Of a stretch of 64,000 nt of DNA, positions 45,501 through 55,514 are shown piece after piece. Source of the stretch: Stentor coeruleus (taxonomy: Eukaryota > Ciliophora > Heterotrichea > Heterotrichida > Stentoridae); NCBI GenBank assembly GCA_001970955.1, contig MPUH01000186.1:23283-87282 (forward strand). The letters run 5' to 3'. The stretch's first letter is position 1. The number at the start of each line of letters is the position of its first letter. The position numbers and the translations under genes were made by a program. The notes under the pieces were generated by a model. It saw only the letters and a program-made list of their open reading frames with translations, was not told where the DNA came from and did no database searches.

Positions 45501-47432
45501 ATAACTTCATCTAAGTTTATAATAATATCGTTTGAAGCATTAACACTAATCGACCAATCAAAGTATATTTTTACTACTTGAAAATTTGTTGAACTTTCAT
45601 TCATAAGCCCAGTTCCATAAGCAACAATACTATATTTATTATCTGTTAATATTTGCACATTATTAAAAAATATATACCCATTTGTAGTTTGACCACTTGT
45701 AATACCAGAAAAGATCCCAATAGGATTAAGTGCTAGATTAACTAAAAAAGTTTTTGATGTTTCTATAACAGTTTTTAAAGAATCACTATAAACTTGTATA
45801 TTGATTTGGAAATTATTCTCAACATATGTTGGCTGTTTATAACTTACAAATCCAATTGGGAAATTAACCTTTAAATAATAGTTTTTTATTGATGTTGATA
45901 TTAAATTTGATGATACTAAATTGTTACCATTAGCTTGTAAATTAAATTGACCTTCTTTTGAGATTCCTAAATTTACTAAAGAAAGAGTTCCATTTACTGA
46001 AGTCCCTGATAATGTTCCCAATAAGATTCCAGGGGAGTTTATTGATAGAGAAATGATGAATGGTGTATCAGAATAAAGATCAGTACAATCATTGTTGTTA
46101 TAAATTTTTACAATTGCCGTGAATTTATCTTGAGTTGTTAGAGGCTTAATGAAAATTACTGTTTGCAAAAGACTTAAGCACAGGAATAAATTATCTATTA
46201 AAAATTCTTCAGAGTATCCATCTAAAAAGCCTAAAGAACTTGCTTTGAGTGTAAAAATTCCCTCTGAGGCAATACTCATACTTCCAATATTAACACCTCC
46301 GCTTATAGTAGTCCCACTCCCTAAAAGTAATCCTAATGGTTCTGAATAAATTTGAATTAAATATGAACCATCTGTATATTTAATTGAATAATTGATATTA
46401 TAAACTTCAACAAAAACACTAAATACAGAGGCAGTATTATTCGGCTAAATATATCTTACCAAAGCACTTGTAAAACTGATTTTTAAAGTTGTGTCCTCTA
46501 CTTCAACCTGGCCTGACACTCCAGCACAAATATTATTAGCATTTGCTGTTGCATAAAACTCTCCACCTTTAGTAAAATATATTCCTTCCAAAGTTGCAGT
46601 GCCTGAAACACTATTTTTTGTCACAGAAAAAATCTCATTAGGACGTGAACTAATAGATATAGCATATGTTCCAGTTGTAACAAGGATTAAACTATTAATA
46701 TCTAAAATCCTAACATAAACTGTAAACTTCATCATACTATGTGTAGGCTACATATAAATTTACAAGTCCATAAGGAAAAGTTATTTCCATAATCTTTGAG
46801 CAATCAACAACAATAATAAACATCCTTACATAATAACTATGAAAAACAGCTAAAACTTTTTTAATTCCAGTTTTCCAAAATGTGATATTTGTTGATATAT
46901 ATCCAGGATTGCTCCCAAATATACTTGTCCCTATAATTTCATCTCCACCAAGTTCAATCAATTCAAAAGATTTCCCAGTTATATACTTAATAGTATTATA
47001 TGTGATATTTGCAGATATAAAAATATCTTGATTTGTTACTATAGAAATTGGACTTACAGATATTTGATGAGGGTAGCAACCATCATTATCTGTTCTATTA
47101 AAAATGGAAGATGTTCCAGATATGTAACCAGGTGAATCAGCAACAAGAGTAAAAACCCCTACACACCAAACTTCAATATAATTTGAAGCTTTACCTGATT
47201 TTGTTAAGACTTTCCAACCTGGTCCTTCACTTGTTTCAGATGGGTCTCTGGAGACATAAATGACCAGGTCATCTATTTGAATTATGTTGTTATTTTCATC
47301 TCGGACGCTTATGTTAAATGATATTGTGCGATTATCCTAGGTAAAAATTACAAAATCTTCGTAGTCGAACCAAATAAAATCACCTGACACGAATCCAAGG
47401 TAAAATAAAGCTAATAAAAGAACTCTAACCAT
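42518..47432 (-). CDS. Giant Cys-rich/LamG multi-pass surface protein, paralog 3
   Basis: Spliced product 1602 aa, start MVRVLLLALFYLGFVSGD (signal peptide). Introns (+ coordinates): 47337-47351, 46748-46763 (16 nt), 46445-46459, 46145-46159, 45833-45847, 43139-43153, 42872-42886 (others 15 nt), all phase 0 and at the same places as in paralogs 1 and 2. Architecture is identical to paralog 2. From about 44050 to 44760 it is nearly identical to paralog 2 (38290-39000), while the flanking parts are clearly more diverged. The Cys-rich modules keep all Cys. The tail ends PLEITDL. The function is unknown. It is probably a cell-surface protein with an ectodomain of ~1200 residues. Confidence 0.88.
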
Positions 47433-48787
47433 TTTTTATAAGTCATTTAGAAACTTTGTAAACTTTTGATAATTACTTGGATTTTATTGATTTGATTATG
47501 TGAATAAATTTATCGATTCTTAGTAACTGAGATGTTAATATTTTATTATAAAATTGTTTGTATTCTGTGCATATTCTTGATAATGTTTTATGAGTTTTGG
47601 AGACAGTGATGAAGTGATTTATTTATATAAAATGAGTTTGTAAGGTATTTATTATGTTGTTATGAGTCTGTTTTATAAGAATTATTTAGTTATGTAGTGA
47701 ATGAGACTAAAAAGATGCTGTAGAAAAAATGCTTACCATTATTAAAATATTATTGCTTGATATATGCTAAAAGATTAAAATGTATAAAAGTAATATTTTT
47801 CTCTTAGAAAGGAAAAAATTTTGAAAGAAGTGAGGATTGCTGTAAATAAATATAAGAAATTCATAATTAGATACCAAGATATATGCAAAAAAAATAGGAA
47901 ATTATTTGATGAAGCCTTATTTTTTTTACTGTAATTTATCACTACAAAGATTTACTTTTAAGCCCAAATTTGTCTTTTATAGTAGGTAATATGAATTTAA
48001 TTAGTCTTTATTACTGATTGACTTGAAAATATAATTCAATATTTATCCGAATTTTTATTGGAAAGTGACGCTGAGAAGCAGGGAAAAACTACAGGAAAAA
48101 TACCTCAGAATGATGATTGTATATATAATAAAATGGGAGTTATAATTTTTATGTCTAATTAGAAATTATGAAGCAAATTTATCTAATATTTATGCTCATT
48201 TCTTTTAATTATTTTGATTATTCTTGTTCGAGTTGTTAGTTGTATAATTTATTAGCTTTTTGTATATTTTTTGATTTTTCGGCGATTTTTATCTGAATTG
48301 AATCTTATTAAATCAAATTCAGATTATATTATATTTTATGTTAAATTATACAGCAAATATCATATCACAATACTATTTATTAAATTGATTTGAATCTTAT
48401 CCCAAAGCTATTTATTGAAATTTTCAAAATTACAAAGTATTATAAGAATTATTTAAAATTGGTTATTATTAAGGATATTGCCAAAATAATATAATCTTTA
48501 AATATCTGGTTTGCCAAAATATATAAACAGAGTAATCCTTTGTTACAAAATACCTATTATCATATTCTCATCTTGCTTTGCATAAAAAATTCCTATATTT
48601 CTTAATTTTTTTTGATTTAATATTTTTCACCTATTTGCCTATACAGTTTTCCCTACCATTTATTTAAAAAATCAGTATCAACGAAGCTTACAAATTATTA
48701 TCAAACTCTTCTCAACTGAGAAGCCATAGTTTTATTTGTCAAAATAATAGACTGTTTTGTAATTTTAATAATTAATTTGAAAACAGA
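47433..48787. other. Intergenic 1355 nt
   Basis: Mostly AT-rich and empty. A coding-like island on + at about 48020-48160 reads LENIIQYLSEFLLESDAEKQ and GKTTGKIPQNDDCIYNKMG before a stop, with no ATG start. It is locally less AT-rich than its surroundings. It may be a remnant. Confidence 0.45.
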
Positions 48788-49828
48788 TTAACTAACAATC
48801 ACACTTTGGCTAATTTTACTAGTAGTTTTTCTACATTGAATTTCTTTAATAATTCTTCTAAAAAGTTCTGCAACATGCTGAGAGTTAGTAGCGCTTATTT
48901 CATCATAAATCATCCCTTTCTCCCTTGCTATACTATGAGCCTTATCATATGAACAAAATCTTTTTTTAGGGTTTCGAACTGTTTGATCTAGTTTATTCCC
49001 AACAAGTGCCATCACACTTAAAACATCTGCTTCAGCTGCAAAAGCTGAAATTCTTTTATCAATAGTCCATAAAGTAGTCTCATTTATAAGATCAAACATA
49101 AAAATAGCACCTGCAGCTTTATACAAACATAATTTGCTAAGAGCTGAATATTTATCTTTACCAGAAAGATCCCAAAGATCAATAAAAACAGTACTATTAT
49201 CAATTTTTATACAACCTGTTGCTTTATTTGAACTCCATAATTGTTTATTATTTTCTTGCATACTTCTAAAGCTTTGTAAAAGAGCAGTTTTTCCAACACC
49301 TGAATCTCCAGTGATTATAATTTTATAGCAACTTTCATTTTGGATCATCATTGAATTTGTAAGAATAAGATTAAATCCTCCTTCTATTGATTCTTCAATC
49401 TTACAAGCTGGGCTACGATTTTCTAATGATCTTATATCAAGAGCAGGACTTGCTCTAGAGTTAATTTCGCTAAGTGGTTTTATTATACTATTTGTTTCAT
49501 TTTCTTTATTGATCGATTTTCTTAGTGAATTTCTCTCATTTTGGTCTAAAAGCTGTTTGATTTTTTTTTCAATCATTTTGATGGATTTCTCTTTAAATTG
49601 AGTTAGTTTTTTTATCTGATCTTGTATTGAGTTTGATGCAGGGATTTCAGGCTCTTGATCATTTTGCATAAAAAGAGTAAGAAGTGGGTGTGCTAAAGAG
49701 ACAGGACGATGAGATAAAGATGTTGAGGAACTCACATGATTAAGTAAACATTTGTCGCAAAGGTGTCTTTCTATACAAACACATATATATCCTGCATGCC
49801 CATCGCATTTCATACATTTTTCTTCCAT
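48788..49828 (-). CDS. Zinc-finger (B-box-like) and Ras/Rab-like GTPase fusion
   Basis: A 346-aa protein. Residues 5-45 form a Cys/His zinc-binding module like a B-box (C5, C8, C16, C18, C24, C27, H31, H40). A helical linker with coiled-coil character follows (about 65-110). Residues ~167-340 form a small GTPase domain: P-loop GDSGVGKT (174-181), WDLSGKDKYS at switch II (219-228), GNKLDQ (277-282) and EISATNS as G5. Switch II has DLSGKD in place of DTAGQE, so the catalytic Gln is Lys224, which predicts slow or absent hydrolysis. There is no C-terminal prenyl Cys. It is reminiscent in layout, not in sequence, of TRIM23 (RING/B-box/ARF). Confidence 0.85.
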   Translation of the reverse strand: MEEKCMKCDGHAGYICVCIERHLCDKCLLNHVSSSTSLSHRPVSLAHPLLTLFMQNDQEPEIPASNSIQDQIKKLTQFKEKSIKMIEKKIKQLLDQNERNSLRKSINKENETNSIIKPLSEINSRASPALDIRSLENRSPACKIEESIEGGFNLILTNSMMIQNESCYKIIITGDSGVGKTALLQSFRSMQENNKQLWSSNKATGCIKIDNSTVFIDLWDLSGKDKYSALSKLCLYKAAGAIFMFDLINETTLWTIDKRISAFAAEADVLSVMALVGNKLDQTVRNPKKRFCSYDKAHSIAREKGMIYDEISATNSQHVAELFRRIIKEIQCRKTTSKISQSVIVS

Positions 49829-50388
49829 CTAAAATAATATAGTTTAATATTGAATTATTATTTACACTAGAAAGTTTTCAAATAGTAAAGTCTTATTTAT
49901 TTGAATTTATATCAAAACTAATGAAAAATATATGGGAACAATACAATATTGATTGAAGTAGGATATTATTAAAAAAGTTGAAGAACTGAGATTTGGAAAC
50001 CAGTAATATACTTTCGAATAATAGTTTAACTAAGATATATATAGTTAAAATATATATTTTTTCAAGGTTCTTTTAGTATACAATTTCTTATAATAAACCA
50101 ATTTATTATTTTTTTTTTTTACATTTGATTAGTATTTTATTTCCTAGTGTAGATATAAAAATAATACCTGTAAAAGAATTCTCTGATTTGGAAAAACATT
50201 TAAGTACCTTTAACTAAATATTAGTAATATAAAATTATGTATTTTAGATTAAAATAGTACCTAAGTAATATTCAACAGAAAAAACAGTCAGATTTTTTAT
50301 TTGTTTTATAAATATCTTATGATCAAATGAAAAATAATAAAGTTAATAGTAATATTTGCATAAATTATAATATTTTAATCTAATTGCT
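49829..50388. other. Intergenic 560 nt
   Basis: Divergent promoter region, AT-rich. No feature recognised. Confidence 0.6.
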
Positions 50389-50919
50389 ATGGAAAAATTG
50401 AAAAAAGTTTACTTATTGTTAGTGAGCAAGATTCTCGAAAAGCAGATCATCAAGGAACTATGTATATTTAAGCACAATTGTGAGCTTACATCTAAAGTTC
50501 GTGTGATAGGTACCCCTGAATCTATGCAATGCAGGCAGGGCATGTCTCGTTCCTTAGAAAAACCTCAAAAATTCAAGTCTATGACAGAAGGTCACCTCCA
50601 AAGGTTAGTAGATGATGATTTTGATATTCCTCTACCTAATATTTTTGAAGAACTTAAATCAACACTCCAAAACAAGGCTTTACAAAATGACTTTACATTT
50701 GCAAGAGACCCAGAAAGACCAAAAACTACAAAAAATGCTCATAAAAAAAATGCTATGAGTTCTGCCACTATTTATACTAACAAAGGCATTCGGAAAAATT
50801 TAATTAAATCTACTCCAGATATGTTGAACGACCTTGCTGTAGTTTCTAGTTCTTCAGTATTAAATTTGCGTAGTGATAAGCACATGTCAATATTTTCACC
50901 AAGAAAAAAAATAATATAA
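50389..50919 (+). CDS. Basic protein of unknown function
   Basis: A 176-aa protein, Lys/Ser-rich, with no domain I recognise. The N-terminal 30 residues are helical (MEKLKKVYLLLVSKILEKQI). The middle contains LPNIFEELKSTLQNKALQND, and the C-terminal half is low-complexity and basic, ending SIFSPRKKII. The composition (KNAHKKNAMSS, RKNLIKSTPDM) suggests a disordered binding or regulatory protein. Start: the only suitable ATG. The gene is isolated, with 1.3 kb of empty sequence after it. Confidence 0.65.
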   Translation: MEKLKKVYLLLVSKILEKQIIKELCIFKHNCELTSKVRVIGTPESMQCRQGMSRSLEKPQKFKSMTEGHLQRLVDDDFDIPLPNIFEELKSTLQNKALQNDFTFARDPERPKTTKNAHKKNAMSSATIYTNKGIRKNLIKSTPDMLNDLAVVSSSSVLNLRSDKHMSIFSPRKKII

Positions 50920-52206
50920 TAAATGTTTGGGTTAAAATAAGAAGCTGAATATAATTTATTAAGTAAATATTAAAAGTTAGAGTTTTTTGGATATTTCCTA
51001 GATAATATTGTGAGAGTTTTTGAATGCTAATAATTATTGTGTTTAGAATTTATGTTTAAATGAAAACTCACTGAGAATTTATGAAATAATACTTAGAATC
51101 AATGGTAATTATAATGCTAAGGTTAGGGAAATGTAGGAATTTTTAAAATATATAATGTTGATAAATATCTAGATGAAATAGATAATAATAGCTTAATAGT
51201 TTTGGGAATATATCATGCTCAAAGTAAGTAAAAGCTGAAATATAGTATTGAAAACATTTAAATTTATATAAAAAACTTAGTAAATTCGACTATAAAAAAA
51301 TATTAAAATATAATTTGTTGAATGGAACTAGAAAAAAAATAAACAGCGTGTTATCTAAAGTTGACACAGACAAAAACTTTCATGTATATCAGATATCACA
51401 TTGAATACCCAATATTTAAGTGATATTAATAGATAATAGGCGATATTGTGAATATATATTTATAAAATTTTAAATAAAGAAAAGTATTAGAAATATATTT
51501 GAAAGAAATTTTAAAGGAACTTCACTTTATAAAAACAATTACTTTATGAAAATTATTAGAGAAAGAGTATCCATAGAGATCTTAGCTGTATTATATATTT
51601 CTTAAATTTTCTGGAACTCAAATTAAAATTATTGATTTTTGATTTACTTGGATGTTTAAAGTTTATATTACAAGTGAAAGGAATAATGCAGGTTTTTTAA
51701 TATATATTCTTGATAAAGGTTGATATTAGATTGAATCTAGTTTTAGATATCTAAAGTATGGGGTAAATTTTCTATCTAACAGAACTTCTTCAATATTAAA
51801 GCCGTAACTATTTCCATTCTTTTCCTTGTAATCATAAATACTTCAATAAAATAATCCTCTTGATTTATTTTCTCAAACTTTTTAGCTTTAAACTAATATC
51901 AACACTTAATTTAAAACATATAAAAATTCACTCTTAAATAACCTTATATTTGAATCAGACTTCTTAAATTACATAACAACTTAATTTAACTTATCCTCTT
52001 ACCCAGGACTTTAATTGAAAAAATTATGATATCATCATCAAGTTTACGCACAATAAAAAGTGTAAAATAAAATTTTAGAATAAAAGATCCTAGTATCATA
52101 TGTGTGTTATATAATTTTTTATACTAAAGTTATCAATTCAAAGTATCAAAAGTCATATAACTATTTAGCCTCATAATATATTTTTAATCAAGTATAATAA
52201 ATTATA
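50920..52206. other. Intergenic 1287 nt
   Basis: Very AT-rich. No coding, RNA or repeat signal that I can support. Confidence 0.6.
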
Positions 52207-54270
52207 ATGGGTTGTGCTAACAGCAAAGTACCTGAGCCTTCTTTTGATGAAAATCAAGCAGATAACCTCTATGTCAAAGGGAAATACGGCAAAGCAGCTA
52301 AATATTATGAAAAATGTCTAAAACATCAAGACTCATCTCCTTATGAGCCAGAGCGAAGTAAGGAATTATACAATAAATTAGGCATTTGCTATATGAAACT
52401 TGGTCGGAGTGATGATGCTTTAGAATATTTTAAAAAGGCAGAAAAGTACTTTGAAAAATCGTTTCCTGTCAATACCCAAGACCTAGCCATGCTTTACCAG
52501 AACATCGGATACTGCTATAAAAAGCTAGAGGAATCAACGCAAGCCTTACTTTTTTATGAAAAATCCAAAAAGTTACTCGAAGAAATCCTATACCCTGACC
52601 ATCTCGACATAGGAACAGTAAATTCTGCTATTGCTGAGTGTTATAAGGAAGTTAAAAAATATCATGAAGCCCTAGCATTATTTCAAAAAAGTAAGAAAAT
52701 ATACGAGAAAACTCTAACAACTAATGATCCAAAACTTGCTTCATTATATAACTCTATAGGACAATGTTTTATTGATATCGGAAAATATTCAGATGCAATA
52801 CCTTTACTGAAAAAATCTCTTGATATAAAAGAAAAAGATAGTTTGTTAAAGTATGCTGAATTAGAGTCTCTTTATAATCAAATTGCTTTATGCTATAAAA
52901 AACTTAGTGATTTTGAAGAAGCTTTGGTTTTCTATGAAAAGTCTCAGAAACTTGGTGAGCAAAACTGTGAATCTAAAGACACACCGAATTTAGCGATTGT
53001 TTATGAAAATATTGCTGAGTGTTATAGGGATCTGGAGTTAATTGATAAAGCACTTGAGTATTATGTGAAAAGTAAAGAGATTTGGGAAGGTGCACTTCCT
53101 GCTGATGCTCCACAATTAGCTCAAATATACAGTAATATTGGGATATGTTATGAAACTTTAACAAAATCAGATGAAGCAATAAGGTTTTATTGTAAATGTT
53201 TAAAGATTAGAGAAGAAAATCTTCCTCCAAAACATCCTGAATTAACAGAAATTTATAATAACCTTGCATCATGTTTTTATTCTTCAGGAAATATTCCGAA
53301 AGCTTTATTTTACTATGAAAAAACAAAGGATATTATAGAAGAAACTAATCATAATCATGGAGCTAGTATTGCTACTTTATATAATAATATCGGATCTTGT
53401 CATGGTACATTGGGTAGTCATGAAGAAGCTCTAACTTATTACCTTAAATGCAAAGATATCTGGGAAAAAATTCTTCCTTCACATCATGCAGACATAGCTC
53501 TTATTTACAATAACATAGGGTTTTGCTACAGCAATTTAGGTGATAATGATGAAGCTTTAAATTATTACGAACAATGCAGAATGATAAGAGAAGAAATTTT
53601 TCCTAATGATCACCCTGAACTAGCTACAATTTACAACAATTTAGGAATTTGCTATGATGAAGTAGGGAATAATGAAAATGCTCTAATATGTTTTGAGAAA
53701 TGTAAAGAAATATGGGAACAAAATCTTTCAGAAAATCATATAGACCTTGCTTTAATCAATAACAATATCGGGCATTGTTATTATGGTCTAATGCGTTATA
53801 GACAAGCAATAACAGCATATCTCAAAGTTAAAAGGATTTTTGAAGTAGATGGTACAATGGATCTTTCAGATATTCATAACAGTATAGGAATGTGTTATAA
53901 CAGTCTAAGTAGATTTGATGAAGCACTTTTTTATTATGAAAAATGTTTATCATATAAAGAACAAAAACCATCAAATTCTGAAGAGGAATTAGCTTCAATT
54001 TATAAATCCATAGGACTATGTCATAACGAGCTTGGGAATTATTCAGAGGCAGTTCATTACTTACAAAATTGCATGAATATACTAGAAAATAATTCAAATC
54101 ATATAAGTTCAGATATGGCAAATCTTTATAATATTATAGCCTCTTGTTATGCAGAAATGGGAAAACCTCATGAAGCTGAGTTAATTAGAAGTAAATCAAA
54201 AATGGTCTGGGATGAACTGTCAATATCAAAAAACTCTGATTCACCTCACACAATGCTGTCAACAGAATAA
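52207..54270 (+). CDS. Kinesin-light-chain-type TPR protein with acylation-type N-terminus
   Basis: A 687-aa protein made of about 16 tandem 42-residue TPR units of the KLC/nephrocystin-3 type. The repeat reads roughly LAxIYNNIGxCYxxLGxxxEAL then YYxKCxxIxExxLPxxHP. They start at about residue 20 and run to the end. Nearly every unit keeps a Cys in the first helix (GxCY). The protein begins MGCANSKVPEP, where Gly2/Cys3 fits N-myristoylation plus palmitoylation, so it may be a membrane-tethered scaffold. No kinase, ATPase or other effector domain is present. Its stop is 27 nt from the stop of the convergent AlkB gene. Confidence 0.9.
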   Translation: MGCANSKVPEPSFDENQADNLYVKGKYGKAAKYYEKCLKHQDSSPYEPERSKELYNKLGICYMKLGRSDDALEYFKKAEKYFEKSFPVNTQDLAMLYQNIGYCYKKLEESTQALLFYEKSKKLLEEILYPDHLDIGTVNSAIAECYKEVKKYHEALALFQKSKKIYEKTLTTNDPKLASLYNSIGQCFIDIGKYSDAIPLLKKSLDIKEKDSLLKYAELESLYNQIALCYKKLSDFEEALVFYEKSQKLGEQNCESKDTPNLAIVYENIAECYRDLELIDKALEYYVKSKEIWEGALPADAPQLAQIYSNIGICYETLTKSDEAIRFYCKCLKIREENLPPKHPELTEIYNNLASCFYSSGNIPKALFYYEKTKDIIEETNHNHGASIATLYNNIGSCHGTLGSHEEALTYYLKCKDIWEKILPSHHADIALIYNNIGFCYSNLGDNDEALNYYEQCRMIREEIFPNDHPELATIYNNLGICYDEVGNNENALICFEKCKEIWEQNLSENHIDLALINNNIGHCYYGLMRYRQAITAYLKVKRIFEVDGTMDLSDIHNSIGMCYNSLSRFDEALFYYEKCLSYKEQKPSNSEEELASIYKSIGLCHNELGNYSEAVHYLQNCMNILENNSNHISSDMANLYNIIASCYAEMGKPHEAELIRSKSKMVWDELSISKNSDSPHTMLSTE

Positions 54271-54297
54271 TACCCTGTTCCCTAAATTATTCTATTT

Positions 54298-55514
54298 CTA
54301 AATAATTATAGCTAAAATAGTAACTATTGAAGTCTGGATTGCTAGCCAGATCTTAAGAGAACTATTACTTTTTTCCATTTGTTCATCATTTGGTCGACCT
54401 TGTTTATTAGTAGCTTCAGCTAAAGGATTAACAATTCCAAACCATACTGGGGGAAAGAATGAAGCTAAAACACAAACAGCATAGCCACAAGGTAGATTAG
54501 GAGAATCTTCACAGCTTAATAAAGTTTGATAAGGTTTATATGCATTAGCATGATGATCAGAATGTCTTTGTAGTTTAAGAAGAATGAGGTTTTGTAAAGT
54601 TTGAGGGGCATTCCATGAATGTTTTGTTGTCACAGGTTCATAAAGTCCATTTGCTTGTTTTTTCCTTTGCAAGCCATAGTGTCGAATGTAATTAATAGTC
54701 TCAAGCATCCATACTGAAAGAAAAGCTTGGAATAAAAATAAACCTAGCGTTTTCCAGCCCCATGCACACCATATGCTGAATGTAAATATTGCTTCTATTG
54801 ATAGCCATTGAATAAAGTGGTTATGAAGACTATACGGAGATTTCCCTAGCTTCTCAGCAGCTTTACATTCTCTTTTCCAAGTGTTTATAAAGCTTCCTTT
54901 AAGTGTTTGAGGAATATATGCATATAAAGTTTGCCCAAATTTAGCTGTTGCTGGATCGTTAGGTGTTGACACATACTTGTGATGGCCGTAAAGATGCTCA
55001 GAGTAAAAATGCATATACAAGCTTTTCAGCATATCAAATGTCCCGACAAATTTACCTAAACTATCTCTTTTATGAATCAGTTCATGAGAAAACAAAAATC
55101 CNATGTCCCGACAAATTTACCTAAACTATCTCTTTTATGAATCAGTTCATGAGAAAACAAAAATCCTAATGCACTTACATGGCCTACTGAAATCATTAAA
55201 ACTATAAACTCAGTTGTTGAGACTTCATAGCGATGAACGTAGCTTATTGACCAGAAAAGAGTAACCCACTCCATAAAGATAAAGAGATAAACTGGAAATT
55301 TCCACTTGATTTGGTTTCTGAGAATTTTTTCTTCTTCAGGAGTTGGGTTGGTATGATCATCAGGGATAATTTGATCGAGGATAGGTATCAAAGTATACAC
55401 TATCCATAAAACAATGAATGGACGATGGTATACCTCAGTCATGTAGATAAAAAATACAACAATTACTGAGTTAAGATAATAAGGCAGCGATGAATTCAAA
55501 TAAGCTCTAACCAT
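54298..55514 (-). CDS. alkB: AlkB-type alkane 1-monooxygenase (membrane di-iron hydroxylase)
   Basis: With the N-linked duplicate (55102) collapsed the protein is 383 aa, a normal AlkB length. The integral-membrane non-haem di-iron hydroxylase hydroxylates terminal methyl groups of alkanes or fatty acyl chains. Conserved His boxes are HELIHKRD (122-129), EHLYGHH (151-157), NYIRHYGL (253-260; bacteria usually NYIEHYGL) and LQRHSDHHA (293-301). The DxxxPDDxxNP segment near residues 47-57 is also family-like. Six or so hydrophobic spans surround them. No rubredoxin or reductase gene is near. The family is mainly bacterial, so lateral origin is possible, but AT content and codon use look like the neighbours. 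Confidence 0.92.
55038..55166. repeat. Assembly duplication around N at 55102
   Basis: Positions 55038-55101 and 55103-55166 are the same 64 nt, with no mismatch seen. It falls within the first His-box region of the AlkB gene. Removing one copy plus N restores the frame. Confidence 0.95.
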
